A stretch of DNA of 64,000 nt, from NCBI RefSeq assembly GCF_026183675.1, contig NZ_JAPIVK010000016.1, positions 1-64,000 on the forward strand. Reading direction: 5' to 3'. Origin of the DNA: Microbulbifer halophilus. GTDB taxonomy: Bacteria > Pseudomonadota > Gammaproteobacteria > Pseudomonadales > Cellvibrionaceae. Under the pieces are notes generated by a model. That model did not search any database and was not told where the DNA came from. It saw nothing but the letters and a program-made list of their open reading frames with translations. Position numbers and translations under genes: made by a program. Shown one piece after another: positions 9,667-19,597 of this stretch; the first letter of the stretch is position 1; each line of letters starts with the position of its first letter.

Positions 9667-10358
9667 TTACCGGCCGCCGGGGCGGCCTGTCGATAGAGTT
9701 GATTGTCTTCAATATATTGCAGCACCGCCGCCGGCAGCAGGAAGCGCGGCGACTGTCCGCCAGAGATCAGGTTGCGGATATCGGTGGCGGATATCGGCAG
9801 CAGCGTCTGCTCCCGAACCACCAGCCGCCCGCCCGGCTCGCTGTGCAGATGCTCCACCTCGCCGGCACGCCGCGCCAGCAATTCCGCCACTTCCGCTTCG
9901 GCACCGCCGTCGCCCTTCCGCGGCATCCGCCAGCCGGGTCGCGCCACCACCACCAGGTGCGCCAGCTCCAGCAGCCGCTCCCAGCGGTGCCAGGCGGGCA
10001 GCGTCAGCAGCGAATCCAGCCCCATGCAGAAGCTGACCGAGACGCCGTCTCCCAGTTCGCCGCGCAGTTGCTCCAGCGTATCCACGGTATAGGTATCGCC
10101 GCCGCGCACCAGCTCGCGGTCGTCCATCGACAGCTCGTCGCAGCCCCGCAGCGCCAGCGACAGCATCTCTCGCCTGTGTACAGCGGACACGCCGGGGCTC
10201 TCGCGGTGGCGCGGCCGGTGGCTGGGCAACAGGCGCATCTCTCCGAACCCCAGCGCCTGGCGCAGTTCCAGCGCCATGCGCAGGTGGCCGAAGTGCACCG
10301 GGTCGAAGGTACCGCCGAAGAGGGCGATGGTGCGCCGTTTGCTAGCCATCAGGTCCAT
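9663..10358 (-). CDS. nadD: nicotinate-nucleotide adenylyltransferase NadD
   Basis: Adenylates nicotinate mononucleotide to deamido-NAD in NAD synthesis. The nucleotidyltransferase motif GGTFDPVHFGHL is near the N terminus, and the second ATP-binding motif appears as ISATDIRNLI in place of the common ISSTxxR. There are 231 residues. First of the nadD-rsfS-rlmH-mrdA-rodA run. A second ATG three codons later (10349) is equally possible. Upstream is proA, separated by a REP element, where E. coli would have holA. Confidence 0.95.
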   Translation of the reverse strand: MDLMASKRRTIALFGGTFDPVHFGHLRMALELRQALGFGEMRLLPSHRPRHRESPGVSAVHRREMLSLALRGCDELSMDDRELVRGGDTYTVDTLEQLRGELGDGVSVSFCMGLDSLLTLPAWHRWERLLELAHLVVVARPGWRMPRKGDGGAEAEVAELLARRAGEVEHLHSEPGGRLVVREQTLLPISATDIRNLISGGQSPRFLLPAAVLQYIEDNQLYRQAAPAAGK

Positions 10359-10378
10359 TCACTGCCGGACAAGAGCGT

Positions 10379-10447
10379 AGGATGGGCAAAGGGAGCGCAG
10401 CGACGTACCCATCACTGATGGGCACGCTGCGCTTTGCCCACCCTACG
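10379..10447. repeat. REP pair, GTAGGATGGGCAAAG type
   Basis: GTAGGATGGGCAAAGGGAGC at the left is mirrored by GCGCTTTGCCCACCCTACG at the right, with GATGGGC/GCCCATC palindromes inside, so the element can fold into a cruciform or long hairpin. A single unit of the same family is at about 25464-25501. It fills the proA-nadD gap. Confidence 0.65.
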
Positions 10448-10462
10448 GCCAGAGCCAGCCAA

Positions 10463-11752
10463 TTACTCACGGATATGCCCATCGCCGAGTACGATCCACT
10501 TCTGCGACGTCAGCCCCTCGAGGCCCACCGGGCCGCGGGCGTGGATCTTGTCGGTGCTGATGCCGATCTCCGCCCCCAGGCCGTATTCGGCGCCGTCGGC
10601 GAAGCGGGTGGAGGCGTTGACGATGACCGAGCTGGAGTCCACTTCGCTGAGGAAGCGGCGCGCGCGGGTGTAGTCCTCGGTGACGACGGATTCGGTGTGG
10701 CCGGAGCCGTAGCGGGCGATGTGGTCCATGGCCGCGTCCAGGTCCACCAGCACGCGAATCGACAGCACCGGCGCCAGGTATTCCTCGCTCCAGTCGTCTT
10801 CGCCGGCGGCGACACAGTCGCTGAGAATCTTCTGCGTGCGCTCGCAGCCGCGCAACTCCACGCCCTTTTCGCGGTAGGCCGCGGCCAGGCGCGGCAGGAT
10901 TTCGTCGGCGATGCCTTCCGCCACCAGCAGGGTTTCCATCGCGTTGCAGACGCCGTAGCGGTGGGTCTTGGCATTCAGGGCGATATTGAACGCCTTGTCC
11001 CGGTCCGCGCGGTCGTCGAGATAGACGTGGCAGACCCCGTGCAGGTGCTTGATCACCGGCACGCGCGCGTCGCGGCTGACGCGCTCGATCAGGCCGGTGC
11101 CGCCGCGGGGCACGATCACGTCCACGTATTCCGGCATGCCGATCATCGCCGCCACGGCCTCGCGGTCGGTGGTGTCCACCACCTGCACCGCCTCCTCCGG
11201 CAGCCCGGCTTCCTTCAGGCCGGCGGCGATACAGGCGGCGATGGCGCCGTTGGAGTGCAGGGCCTCGCTGCCGCCGCGCAGAATCGTGGCATTGCCGGAT
11301 TTCAGGCACAGGCTGGCGGCGTCGATGGTCACATTGGGGCGGGATTCGTAGATGATGCCCACCACGCCAAGCGGCACGCGCATCTTGCCCACCTGGATAC
11401 CGCTGGGGCGGTATTTGAGATCCTCGATCTCGCCCACCGGGTCCGGCAGTTCGGCGATCTGCGCCAGCCCATCGATCATGCCGTCGATGCGCGCGTCGGT
11501 CAGCTCCAGCCGGTCCAGCAGCGCCGCGTCCAGGCCGTTATCGCGCCCGGCCTGCATGTCCCTGCCATTGGCCTCCGCGATCTGCGCGCGCTGCGCATCC
11601 AGGTGCGCGGCAATGGCCCTGAGGGCGCGGTTCTTGGTGCCGGTATCGGCGCGCGCAACAGCGCGGGCGGCCGCGCGCGCGGCCCGGCCCATGGCTTCCA
11701 GCCGGGCGCGGGTGGATTGCCGATCGGCGGAATCAACGACGGAACTGTTCAC
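10463..11752 (-). CDS. proA: gamma-glutamyl phosphate reductase ProA
   Basis: NADPH-dependent reduction of gamma-glutamyl phosphate to glutamate semialdehyde, the second step of proline synthesis. Aldehyde-dehydrogenase-like fold with [16 protein letters not shown] and [15 protein letters not shown] (cofactor region) and the catalytic cysteine in YGVCNAMET (C269). Start: a GTG at 11752 has GGAG seven bases upstream, giving 429 residues. The ATG at 11773 adds seven residues but lacks a ribosome site. Standard family length. Confidence 0.95.
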   Translation of the reverse strand: MNSSVVDSADRQSTRARLEAMGRAARAAARAVARADTGTKNRALRAIAAHLDAQRAQIAEANGRDMQAGRDNGLDAALLDRLELTDARIDGMIDGLAQIAELPDPVGEIEDLKYRPSGIQVGKMRVPLGVVGIIYESRPNVTIDAASLCLKSGNATILRGGSEALHSNGAIAACIAAGLKEAGLPEEAVQVVDTTDREAVAAMIGMPEYVDVIVPRGGTGLIERVSRDARVPVIKHLHGVCHVYLDDRADRDKAFNIALNAKTHRYGVCNAMETLLVAEGIADEILPRLAAAYREKGVELRGCERTQKILSDCVAAGEDDWSEEYLAPVLSIRVLVDLDAAMDHIARYGSGHTESVVTEDYTRARRFLSEVDSSSVIVNASTRFADGAEYGLGAEIGISTDKIHARGPVGLEGLTSQKWIVLGDGHIRE

Positions 11753-11850
11753 TGTGGCTCTCCATGGCTGCATTCGACAGGGCCGCGCAGTATAACCCAG
11801 CGGGATCTTTTATGGTGGCCGCCGTCGGAGGGAACGAAAAAACCGGGGAA

Positions 11851-12426
11851 CTACGCTTTCGACCATTCATCCAGGCTGGAGGCGATATCCGCCAACCGCA
11901 CCAGCGGGTCGTCGATGGCCAGCAGCTCCACGCGCGCCTTGTCTTCCAGCGGCAGCAGCTGCGCCAACTGCCAGGACAGCGCATCGGCGGAATCCACCGG
12001 CGCGAATCTGAGCGGTAGCCCGGAGGCGTGCTCCTTGAGCTCGTCCAGCACCGCCAGCAGGCCGTCGCACTCCTCCGGCACCGGCTGTGGATCCGGCTCC
12101 GGCAGCCACTCCACGTCGCCGAGCAGCAGGCCGTCGTCGGCGCGGCTGGTGCCGGTGATGCGGAAACGGCGATCCCCTTCGACCTGCACGTGCAGCAGCC
12201 CCTCCTCGCCCTGGCTCCAGTCGACGATATTCACATGCAGCCCCAGTGGCCACACGGAAGCGCGCCCCACCTCGCCGCCCTCGCGGATCAGCGCCACGCC
12301 GAAGCCGGTATCCGCCTTCAGCGATTCGCTCACCAGGCGCAGGTAGCGCTGTTCGAAAATGCGCAGCGGCAGCGTCACGCCGGGATACAGCGCCACACTC
12401 AGTGGAAACAGGGGGATTTCTGGCAA
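11851..12426 (-). CDS. LON substrate-binding domain (LON-SB) protein
   Basis: A 191-residue protein made almost entirely of the N-terminal domain of Lon protease (IPLFPLSVALYPGVTLPLRIFE at its start, split here as IPLFPLSVALYPG and LPLRIFEQRYL), with no ATPase or protease domain. Such stand-alone proteins are widespread, and their function is not established beyond presumed protein or peptide binding. The start is a TTG preceded by AGAGGG. Divergent from the metallopeptidase gene across a large palindromic repeat. Confidence 0.88.
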   Translation of the reverse strand: MPEIPLFPLSVALYPGVTLPLRIFEQRYLRLVSESLKADTGFGVALIREGGEVGRASVWPLGLHVNIVDWSQGEEGLLHVQVEGDRRFRITGTSRADDGLLLGDVEWLPEPDPQPVPEECDGLLAVLDELKEHASGLPLRFAPVDSADALSWQLAQLLPLEDKARVELLAIDDPLVRLADIASSLDEWSKA

Positions 12427-12520
12427 AGCGCCCTCTTCTCATCTTGCGGGACCGATAATTCACAAAGATAACATCTGCTCCCACCGGATCGCACAAAGAA
12501 TTCCGTGCCCACTGGACTAA

Positions 12521-12706
12521 GCTTTAAGTCAGTCGGGTTCCGGAGCGGAGGTGCCTGCCGATGGAACAAGCCGGGGCGGGGTGAGCCTTTCCGGGACACG
12601 TCGTGTATACGTCCCTGTAGACTTGTCTGCGAGGTCCCTCTCGCAGACAGTCCGAAAAGGCTCACCCCGCCCCGGCTCCCAGAACTGAAACCGGAAACCT
12701 TAAGCA
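12521..12706 (+). repeat. nested-palindrome element, copy A
   Basis: The outer arms GCCGGGGCGGGGTGAGCC and its inverse GGCTCACCCCGCCCCGGC enclose an asymmetric core GACACGTCGTGTATACGTCC followed by an apical hairpin (GTCTGCGAG / CTCGCAGAC). The ends resemble CTTAAGGTTTCCGG, a diverged form of the CTCAAGTTTCGG ends of copies B-D. The core reads on the plus strand. It occupies most of the 302-base gap between the divergent LON-SB and metallopeptidase genes. Confidence 0.85.
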
Positions 12707-12728
12707 ATCGTTGTGGTGGGAAAAACCA

Positions 12729-13610
12729 ATGCGCTGGCGCAAGGGTCGCAGAAGTAGCAACGTGGAGGATCGCCGCGGCGATTCATCGGGCATGGGCGGC
12801 GGCCTGGGCAACCTGCTGGCGCTGGCGCCCCTGCTGTTGCGCAGCAAGAAGGGCTGGCTGATCCTGGCCGCCCTCGCCGTCTTTTACTTTTTCTTCGACG
12901 GCAATCAACTGTTCCAGGACGGCCCGCCGCAGCCGGCTTCGGTGGATTCCGGGCAGCCCGGCGCGCCAGGCGACGAAGTGGCGGAGTTCGTGTCGGTGGT
13001 ACTGGCGGATACCGAGGATACCTGGAGCGAGCTGTTCCGGGCCGCCGGCTCACAGTATACGCCGCCCAAGCTGGTGCTCTACGAAGAGATGGTGCGCTCC
13101 GCCTGCGGTATGAACAGCGCCGCCGTGGGCCCTTTCTACTGCCCGATGGACAGCAGGGTCTACCTGGACCTGCGCTTTCTCAACGATCTCCAACAGTTGG
13201 GGGCCCCCGGCGATTTCGCTTTCGCCTATGTGATCGCACACGAAGTGGGCCACCATGTGCAGAACCTGATGGGCGTATCGGAGAAGGTGCAGCAGGCGCG
13301 CGCGCAGTCGGACAAGGTCACCGCCAACCGGCTGTCGGTGATGCTGGAGCTGCAGGCGGACTGCTTCGCCGGCGTCTGGGCCTTCTACGCCCACCGCGAC
13401 CGGCAGCTGCTGGAACCCGGCGACCTGGAAGAGGGGCTGGCGGCCGCGGCGGCGGTGGGCGACGACCGGCTGCAACAGCGCTCCGGCCGCACCGTGTCCC
13501 CGGACGCCTTTACCCACGGCAGCGCCAGGCAGCGCAGTCACTGGTTCGGCCGCGGCTTCGAGAGCGGCGACGTCAACCAGTGCAATACCTTCGCCGGGCT
13601 GGACGACTAG
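12729..13610 (+). CDS. neutral zinc metallopeptidase, YpfJ family
   Basis: Membrane-anchored putative zinc peptidase of the YpfJ/KPN_02809 family. A Gly-rich basic N terminus is followed by one membrane helix (about 40-57) and a domain with the zinc motif HEVGHH (H171, E172, H175) and the downstream ELQADCFAGVWAF motif that supplies the third ligand. Conserved CGMNSAAVGPFYCP precedes the active site. Its physiological substrate is unknown. Start ATG 12729 with GTGGG eight bases upstream; a TTG at 12711 is rejected. There are 293 residues, normal for the family. Confidence 0.9.
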   Translation: MRWRKGRRSSNVEDRRGDSSGMGGGLGNLLALAPLLLRSKKGWLILAALAVFYFFFDGNQLFQDGPPQPASVDSGQPGAPGDEVAEFVSVVLADTEDTWSELFRAAGSQYTPPKLVLYEEMVRSACGMNSAAVGPFYCPMDSRVYLDLRFLNDLQQLGAPGDFAFAYVIAHEVGHHVQNLMGVSEKVQQARAQSDKVTANRLSVMLELQADCFAGVWAFYAHRDRQLLEPGDLEEGLAAAAAVGDDRLQQRSGRTVSPDAFTHGSARQRSHWFGRGFESGDVNQCNTFAGLDD

Positions 13611-13791
13611 TGTGCTGACTGGTTAATTCGCATTGTTAACTGTGTTGGCTCGACTGACTGCATTGATGATGATCTCAACGCGTTTGGCCGATTATTACTA
13701 ATGAAAATTAACCACACGGCCCACTACTGGATGCCCAGCCGGCGGCAGAATACTGCTAAGCTCTGCACAAACAGTCCCAAGGAGAACCCCT

Positions 13792-14073
13792 ATGCCCAAA
13801 GCCACAGCCCGCCATATCCTGGTGGACAGCGAAGAAAAATGTAACGACCTGAAAAAGCAACTCGACGACGGCGCCGATTTCGGCATCCTGGCCGAGGAAC
13901 ACTCCCTGTGCCCATCGGGCCGCTCCGGCGGCAGCCTGGGGGAATTCAGCCAGGGCCAGATGGTGCCCGAGTTCGACGAGGCGGTATTTTCCGGCGAGTT
14001 GAACAAGGTACAGGGGCCGATCAAGACCCAGTTCGGCTACCACCTGCTGGAGGTCACCGACCGCAGCGATTGA
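13792..14073 (+). CDS. ppiC: parvulin-type peptidyl-prolyl isomerase PpiC
   Basis: A single-domain cytoplasmic parvulin of 93 residues that catalyses cis-trans isomerisation of prolyl bonds. Motifs include ARHILVDSEE, the GRSGGSLGEFSQGQMVPEF segment and the final GYHLLEVTDR. No signal peptide is present, consistent with the cytosolic PpiC class. AAGGAGA lies a few bases upstream of the ATG. A strong terminator follows. The 181 bases before it hold no other supported gene. Confidence 0.94.
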   Translation: MPKATARHILVDSEEKCNDLKKQLDDGADFGILAEEHSLCPSGRSGGSLGEFSQGQMVPEFDEAVFSGELNKVQGPIKTQFGYHLLEVTDRSD

Positions 14074-14098
14074 CCATCGCCGATGAACAAGCAGCAAT

Positions 14099-14134
14099 AA
14101 AAAAGCCGGGCGCGAAATCGCGTCCGGCTTTTTT
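14099..14134. terminator. bidirectional rho-independent terminator
   Basis: AAAAGCCGG and CCGGCTTTTTT form a stem around GCGCGAAATCGCGT. With A and T runs on both sides it can end both ppiC (plus) and the convergent RND/MMPL gene (minus). Confidence 0.9.
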
Positions 14135-14160
14135 GCTTCAGCCTTTGAAAAATCCAGCCG

Positions 14161-16767
14161 TCAGGAGACCGCTTCGGCGGCCCTCTCCTCAGTCTCCTGC
14201 GGCTTTCCCGGCCCCTCCGGCGCGGGCAGCGGCTTGATCAGCAACAGCAACAGCGGCAGCAGTGTCAGCGAGCCCAGCAGCGCCGCGGTCATGGCCAGCG
14301 CGGTCAGCAGCCCGAAGTAGATGGATGGCACGAACTTGGACAGCGCCAGGATCGAGAAGCCGGCGATGATGGTAATGGCCGTGTAGAACATGGCCCGCCC
14401 GATGGTGGCGTGGCTGCGGTGCATGGTGGCCACATAGTCGCCGTCCTTCGCGAACTCGGCGCGAAAGCGGTACAGGTAGTGGATGGCGTGGTCCACGCCG
14501 ATCCCGACGGTGATCGCGGCGATGGTGATGGTCATCATGTCCAGCGGAATACCGGCCAGGCCCATCCCCCCGAGCACCACGCAGGCGGCGAGCATATTCG
14601 GCACCAGGGCGATCACCGCCAGCCACAGGGAGCGGAACAGCACCAGGAACATCAGCAGGATACCCACGAACACCGCCCCCAGGGTCAGGATCTGGGACTT
14701 GAACAGGCTCTGCAGCATATTGTTGTAGAGCACTAGCAGGCCCGTCTGGTGGATATTCTCGGGTGCCACGCCCATTTCGTCTTCGGCGTAACGGTAGATG
14801 CGGTTGATCAGCTCTTCGCGGTGCAGGTTCGGGTCCGTTTCCATGGCCCGCAGGGTGATGCGCGCCTGGTTGTGCTCGATGGACAGATAGGGATCCACCA
14901 GCACATCGTTGATCTGTTCCGGGAGACTGGTGCGTGCCACCGCCAGCTCGAAGTCGTTCAGCGGGCCGTCGTTCAGGTCCCGCGCCACCTTGTAGAGGGT
15001 CGCCAGGGATTGCACCTTGCCGATTTCCGGCTGCTGCTCGAGAAAGTCGTGCAGCTGCTCGATCTTGGACAGGCCGGCGACGGTGAACCAGTAGCTGTCT
15101 TCCACCGCTTCGCCCCCGCCGCCGAAGGGATCCTCGCCGGCGGCGAAGGGGTCGCCCGTGGCAAACGGATCCTCTTCTGCGCCGGCATCCGCCGCGAAGG
15201 GATCCTCCTCGCCCGCGAACGCCGACTCCTCCCGCTCCGGCTGGTCGAGAATGATATCCAGCGTCACGGTGCCGCCCAGGCGGCGGTCGATTACCAGCAT
15301 ACCCTGGTAGATCTCGGTGGAGTCGTCGAAGTAGTCGATAAAACGGTTTTCCACCTTGAGCTGGGAAATCCCCACGGCGCTGGCCACCGCCGCCAGCAGC
15401 GATACACCGAGCACCACAGCGCGGCGCCGCTCGGCGAAGCGGGAGAAGAGCAGCGTAAAGGCGCTGTCGCTCTCCTTGCCGCCGGCGCTATCCTCACCGC
15501 TGCCGTCGGTGCGCTTCGACAACAGCATCAGCGCGGACGGAATGATCAGGAAGGACAGGGCCAGCGCCAGGGTGACCCCGATGGTCATCATCCAGCCGAA
15601 ATCGATCACCGGGCGGATACCGCTGGCCACCAGCGATACGAAGGCGACGATGGTGGTCAGCGCCGTGTACAGGCAGGGCCTGGCCATAAAGCGCACCACC
15701 GCCAGCGCCAGCTCCTCGCGCGTCCACTCCGGGTTGCGGGCGGCGAGCTCGCGGTAGCGCACCGCCAGGTGGATGGTGATCGCCAGGGTGATGATCAGCA
15801 GCAGCGCCACGAAGTTGGCGGAGATCACCGTCAGGCGCCAGTCGAGCCAGCTCAGCAGCCCCAGCATGGTCACCGCGGCAATCACACAGGTGGACAGCGG
15901 CAGCAGCACCCAGCGCAGCTGGCGGAAGATGATCAGCAGGGTCGCGACGATAAAGATCAGGATACCCGTGCCGAACACCACCAGGTCGCTCTTGATGAAC
16001 GAAACCATATCCGCGGTGATCATGGACACACCACCGAGGAACAGTTCGGCCTCATCGCGGTAGCCATCGATAATGCCGCGCACTGTCTCGACCCGCGCCC
16101 GCGACGCCTGCTCCCGGGACGTGCGGTGCTGCAGATAGGTCCGACCCACTTCCTCCAGGCGCGCGGCCTCCCCGGCGGACAGGCCCTCTTCACTGCGTTT
16201 GCGCCGCAGGGCATCGCGCTCGCGCACCAGCTCGATACCGCGGCTGTCCAGCTCCAGATTGACCAGCACAGCGGTGGTCTGGCCGTCCGGGCTCAGGATC
16301 AGATCGCGGTAGATGGGGCTGGAGAGGAACTCCTGCCGCGCCAGTTTTTTGTCGGTGCCCGGCGTGGACAGGGTGCGGATACCATCGGCCACATCGCTGA
16401 TGGCGAGCTTGGGGCTGTACAGCAGCGGCACGTCGAGGATCGACTGCACACTGCTGACACCGTCCACCTGCGCCAGTTCGTCGCGCAGCTCGCGCAGGGT
16501 GGCCAGCGACTGGTCGCTGAACAGGTCGCCATCCTTATAGCGGTAGGTCACCACGAGAAAATCCCCGCTGGCGTAGCGCTCGGCGATTTCGCGGTAGTAG
16601 TCGAGCGCCTCGTCGGCCTCCAGGGTCAGGGAGTCCGCCGACGCATCCAGTTTGAAGCGCGGCAGCCCCAGTGCCGCACCCAGGGTAATCAGGGCCACAA
16701 ACAGCAGCACCAGTTTCGGGCGCCGGGTGACGAGGTTTTCGTAGCAGGTCTTGAAAGCTGACAGCAT
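14161..16767 (-). CDS. RND superfamily (MMPL-type) membrane protein
   Basis: An 868-residue member of the MMPL/HpnN-like RND branch. It has a first membrane helix (about 18-36), a large periplasmic loop, a block of five helices (about 258-412), a second periplasmic loop and a second block of helices (about 700-850). Motifs such as TVGIGVDHAIHYLYRF and its duplicated counterpart are typical. Relatives export lipids or hydrophobic compounds; the substrate here is unknown. Odd feature: residues about 519-551 hold four DPF tripeptides in an acidic Gly/Ala-rich stretch inside the second periplasmic loop. Monocistronic by position. Confidence 0.87.
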   Translation of the reverse strand: MLSAFKTCYENLVTRRPKLVLLFVALITLGAALGLPRFKLDASADSLTLEADEALDYYREIAERYASGDFLVVTYRYKDGDLFSDQSLATLRELRDELAQVDGVSSVQSILDVPLLYSPKLAISDVADGIRTLSTPGTDKKLARQEFLSSPIYRDLILSPDGQTTAVLVNLELDSRGIELVRERDALRRKRSEEGLSAGEAARLEEVGRTYLQHRTSREQASRARVETVRGIIDGYRDEAELFLGGVSMITADMVSFIKSDLVVFGTGILIFIVATLLIIFRQLRWVLLPLSTCVIAAVTMLGLLSWLDWRLTVISANFVALLLIITLAITIHLAVRYRELAARNPEWTREELALAVVRFMARPCLYTALTTIVAFVSLVASGIRPVIDFGWMMTIGVTLALALSFLIIPSALMLLSKRTDGSGEDSAGGKESDSAFTLLFSRFAERRRAVVLGVSLLAAVASAVGISQLKVENRFIDYFDDSTEIYQGMLVIDRRLGGTVTLDIILDQPEREESAFAGEEDPFAADAGAEEDPFATGDPFAAGEDPFGGGGEAVEDSYWFTVAGLSKIEQLHDFLEQQPEIGKVQSLATLYKVARDLNDGPLNDFELAVARTSLPEQINDVLVDPYLSIEHNQARITLRAMETDPNLHREELINRIYRYAEDEMGVAPENIHQTGLLVLYNNMLQSLFKSQILTLGAVFVGILLMFLVLFRSLWLAVIALVPNMLAACVVLGGMGLAGIPLDMMTITIAAITVGIGVDHAIHYLYRFRAEFAKDGDYVATMHRSHATIGRAMFYTAITIIAGFSILALSKFVPSIYFGLLTALAMTAALLGSLTLLPLLLLLIKPLPAPEGPGKPQETEERAAEAVS

Positions 16768-16823
16768 AGGTTTTCGCTTAACTGGGAAAGGCCGGAATGC
16801 TCCGCCCCTACTGGTATTCTTTC

Positions 16824-16914
16824 GTCATACCGGCGAAGGCCGGAATCCAGTGCCACCAATCTGGATACCGGCCTTCGCCGGTATGACGACTCGTTAAGCC
16901 GGTATGACGGCTCG
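16824..16914. repeat. REP-like inverted repeat, CCGGCGAAGGCCGG type
   Basis: GTCATACCGGCGAAGGCCGG (16824-16843) is mirrored by CCGGCCTTCGCCGGTATGAC (about 16868-16887), followed by a truncated unit AAGCCGGTATGACGGCTCG (16896-16914). It lies in the 199-base gap upstream of the RND gene. This sequence type is a common intergenic repeat in proteobacteria. Confidence 0.7.
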
Positions 16915-16966
16915 ATAAAATGTCGACTAATAAGGTATTGATAGCGGTAGCTCTACCGATTCCTGT

Positions 16967-17248
16967 TCAGGGCTTGTCGATATGTCCCAGATCCCGCTCC
17001 GGGAACAACAGGTCGCGCACCCGTTGCTTGAGCTCCTTCGGGCCCGGGAAGCCGCCGTCGCGCTTGCGCTCCCACAGCAGCGCATCGCCGGCGCGTATCT
17101 CGAACACGCCGCCGCTGCCGGGCCGCAGCGCCACCTGCTCGAGATCCCCGGCAAAGGTGTAGAGCAGCTCCTGGGCCATCCAGGTGGCGCGCAGCATCCA
17201 GTTGCACTGGACGCAGTAGTGAATGGTCACACTCGGTTTCACCGACAT
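16967..17248 (-). CDS. Rdx / SelT-SelW-SelH family protein
   Basis: A 93-residue thioredoxin-like protein with the family CxxC motif early in the sequence (HYCVQCNW), then a central FAGDLEQVALRPGSGGVFEI and FPGPKELKQRVRDLL. Bacterial relatives of selenoprotein W are thought to be redox proteins, and the two cysteines replace the Cys-Sec pair. Start ATG 17248 is backed by GGGAGGGGG; the upstream ATG at 17272 is less likely. Lies 30 bases downstream of ubiX on the same strand, so probably co-transcribed. Confidence 0.88.
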   Translation of the reverse strand: MSVKPSVTIHYCVQCNWMLRATWMAQELLYTFAGDLEQVALRPGSGGVFEIRAGDALLWERKRDGGFPGPKELKQRVRDLLFPERDLGHIDKP

Positions 17249-17278
17249 CCCCCTCCCTTTCTCCCGATACATCGGGGT

Positions 17279-17899
17279 CTATTCGCCCCAACGGGGCAGC
17301 AGTTCCTGTTCCACACCCAGTTGGTCCAGCAGCCGCGCGACGATAAAATCCACCAGGTCCTCCAGGCTCTGCGGGCGCTGGTAGAAACCGGGGCTGGCCG
17401 GCAGCACGGTCGCGCCCATGCGGGTCAGCTTGAGCATATTCTCCAGATGAATCTCCGAATAGGGCGCCTCGCGCGGCACCAGCACCAGTTGGCGACGCTC
17501 CTTCAGGGCCACATCCGCGGCCCGCTCGATCAGGTTATTGGAGGCCCCGCAACTGATCGCCGACAGGGTGCCGCCGCTGGCCGGGCAGATCACCATGCTG
17601 GCGGGCGCGCCGGTGCCGGAGGCCACCGGCGAGAACCAGTCGGTCTTGGCAAACAGCTTCAACTGGCCCTCGCGCGCGCCGAAGCGGTCGCGCAGGAAGG
17701 CCTCCACCTCGGCATTGTCGCCCTCCGGCAGTTGGCAGTCGGTCTCGGTCCCGATCACCACCCGGGCTGCATCGGACATCAACAGCCACACTCGCACGTC
17801 CGCGGCCAGCAGGCACTGCAGCAGGCGCAGGCCATACTGGGCACCGGAGGCGCCGGTAATGGCGAGGGTGACGGTTTTGCTGAACGCGGTTTGATCCAA
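17279..17899 (-). CDS. ubiX: flavin prenyltransferase UbiX
   Basis: Makes prenylated FMN from dimethylallyl phosphate and FMN, the cofactor of UbiD decarboxylases in ubiquinone synthesis. The 206-residue protein has the flavin-binding [14 protein letters not shown], the conserved [20 protein letters not shown] (20 residues) and [14 protein letters not shown]. The start is TTG (17899) with AAGGGGG seven bases upstream. Sits between mpl and the Rdx protein on the same strand, with 17 bases to mpl. Confidence 0.95.
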   Translation of the reverse strand: MDQTAFSKTVTLAITGASGAQYGLRLLQCLLAADVRVWLLMSDAARVVIGTETDCQLPEGDNAEVEAFLRDRFGAREGQLKLFAKTDWFSPVASGTGAPASMVICPASGGTLSAISCGASNNLIERAADVALKERRQLVLVPREAPYSEIHLENMLKLTRMGATVLPASPGFYQRPQSLEDLVDFIVARLLDQLGVEQELLPRWGE

Positions 17900-17916
17900 A
17901 ATGAAGCCCCCTTGCC

Positions 17917-19302
17917 TCAGGCGCGGCCGTGTTTCTGTTCCAGCGCCCCCAGCAAGCGCTGGTGGATGCCGCCGAAGCCGCCGTTGCTCATGACCACTAT
18001 GTGCGTTCCGGTCTCGGCCAGATTGATCGCGGATTCTACACCGGCGGCGATATTGTCGAAAATCTTTGCCGGCACAGTGGAGTGGTGAACCACTTCACCC
18101 AGGGACCAGTCCATCCCCTCCGGCTGGTACCAGAGCACCATATCCGCGCCGGTGCAGGCCTGGGCCAGCCGGTGCTGGTGACAGCCCATCCGCATGGTGT
18201 TGGAGCGCGGTTCGATCAGGGCGATGATTTTGCCGTCCCCCACTTTGGCGCGCAGGCCGTTCAGGGTGGACTCGATCGCGGTCGGGTGATGGGCGAAGTC
18301 GTCGTAGACGCTGATACCGGCCACCTCGCCCAGGCACTCCATGCGGCGCTTGACCCCCTCGAAACTGCCCAGCGAACGGGCGGAGAGATCGGGCGACACA
18401 CCCACGTGGCGCGCGGCTGCCATGGCGGCGAGACCATTGCGCACATTGTGCATGCCGGTCAGGTCCCACTCCACCCGGGCTACCTCGGCATCGCGGAAGT
18501 TCACCGCAAAACTGCCGCCGTCCGCAGCGATATCCACCGCGCGCCAGTCGCCCAGGCGCACGCTGTCGTCGCCGTCGATGGAAAAGCGCTGTACCTCGCT
18601 CCAGCAACCCCGCTCCAGCACCGCCTCCACCGGCTCGTCGGCCGCGGACACGATCAGGCCATTGCCGGGCACGGTGCGTACCAGGTGGTGGAACTGGCGC
18701 TGGATGTCCCCCAGATCGTCGAAGATGTCCGCGTGGTCGAATTCCAGGTTGTTGATCACCAGGGTGCGCGGTCGGTAGTGGACGAACTTGGAGCGCTTGT
18801 CGAAGAAGGCGGTGTCGTACTCGTCCGCCTCCACCACGAAAAACGGCGTCTCCCCCAGGCGTGCGGACACGCCGAAGTTGCCGGGCACACCGCCGATCAG
18901 GAAGCCGGGATGCATATCCGCCTTTTCCAGAATCCACGCCAGCATCGCCGAGGTGGTGGTCTTGCCGTGGGTACCGGACACCGCCAGCACCCAGCGGTTG
19001 CCCAGGAAGTGGTCGCAGAGCCACTGGGCGCCGGAGGTATAGGGCAGGCCCTGCTCCAGCACCGCCTCCACCGCCGGATTGCCGCGGGACAGGGCATTGC
19101 CGATGATGACCAGGTCCGGCGCCGGCTCCAGCTGGGCCGGATCGTAGCCCTCGGTGAGCTGGATACCGGCCTGCTGCAACTGGGTGCTCATGGGCGGATA
19201 GACATTGGCGTCACTGCCGGTGACCCGGTGCCCCTCGGCCACGGCCAACTGGGCCAGGCTCCCCATAAAGGTGCCGCAGATACCTAGAATATGAATATGC
19301 AT
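17917..19302 (-). CDS. mpl: UDP-MurNAc:L-Ala-gamma-D-Glu-meso-DAP ligase Mpl
   Basis: Peptidoglycan-recycling ligase that joins recovered murein tripeptide to UDP-MurNAc. Mur-ligase family with the N-terminal [20 protein letters not shown] (20 residues), the P-loop [24 protein letters not shown] and the C-terminal [10 protein letters not shown] motif. Start ATG 19302 gives 461 residues, the usual length; extension to 19380 adds unrelated sequence. Divergent from the PPi-phosphofructokinase gene; the 295 bases between hold a CGCCCCCGCGGGGG palindrome but no other gene. Confidence 0.95.
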   Translation of the reverse strand: MHIHILGICGTFMGSLAQLAVAEGHRVTGSDANVYPPMSTQLQQAGIQLTEGYDPAQLEPAPDLVIIGNALSRGNPAVEAVLEQGLPYTSGAQWLCDHFLGNRWVLAVSGTHGKTTTSAMLAWILEKADMHPGFLIGGVPGNFGVSARLGETPFFVVEADEYDTAFFDKRSKFVHYRPRTLVINNLEFDHADIFDDLGDIQRQFHHLVRTVPGNGLIVSAADEPVEAVLERGCWSEVQRFSIDGDDSVRLGDWRAVDIAADGGSFAVNFRDAEVARVEWDLTGMHNVRNGLAAMAAARHVGVSPDLSARSLGSFEGVKRRMECLGEVAGISVYDDFAHHPTAIESTLNGLRAKVGDGKIIALIEPRSNTMRMGCHQHRLAQACTGADMVLWYQPEGMDWSLGEVVHHSTVPAKIFDNIAAGVESAINLAETGTHIVVMSNGGFGGIHQRLLGALEQKHGRA

Positions 19303-19597
19303 GGCGAAAATTTGTACTCCTGCAGATTGCGGCGCAAGCTTATCACGCCCATTGTGGCGGGGAATTGCCAAATCCCCCATTTCCGGTGCATTTGCAGCGC
19401 CGTTCCATTAGACTCCGCCCCCAAAATTTGCCGGCCTCCGCCCCCGCGGGGGACTAGAGCCCGAAAAGGGCCATCGGCACCACCAGCGCCCCGACAGCCT
19501 GCGAGCCCTCCGGCACGCCGGCCGCCGGGGCGCCCTTATTTGCAGGGTGAAACACCCGCATGCGCACTCAGCTAGCAGATGACGAAACAGGATGACC

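Noticed and set aside
12711-12728. TTG start for the metallopeptidase adding six residues
   Set aside because: The ATG at 12729 has a good ribosome site; the extension is not conserved-looking.
14749-16761. 670-residue plus-strand frame opposite the RND gene
   Set aside because: Composition (His/Gln/Arg-rich) is that of an antisense shadow, and the RND protein is complete.
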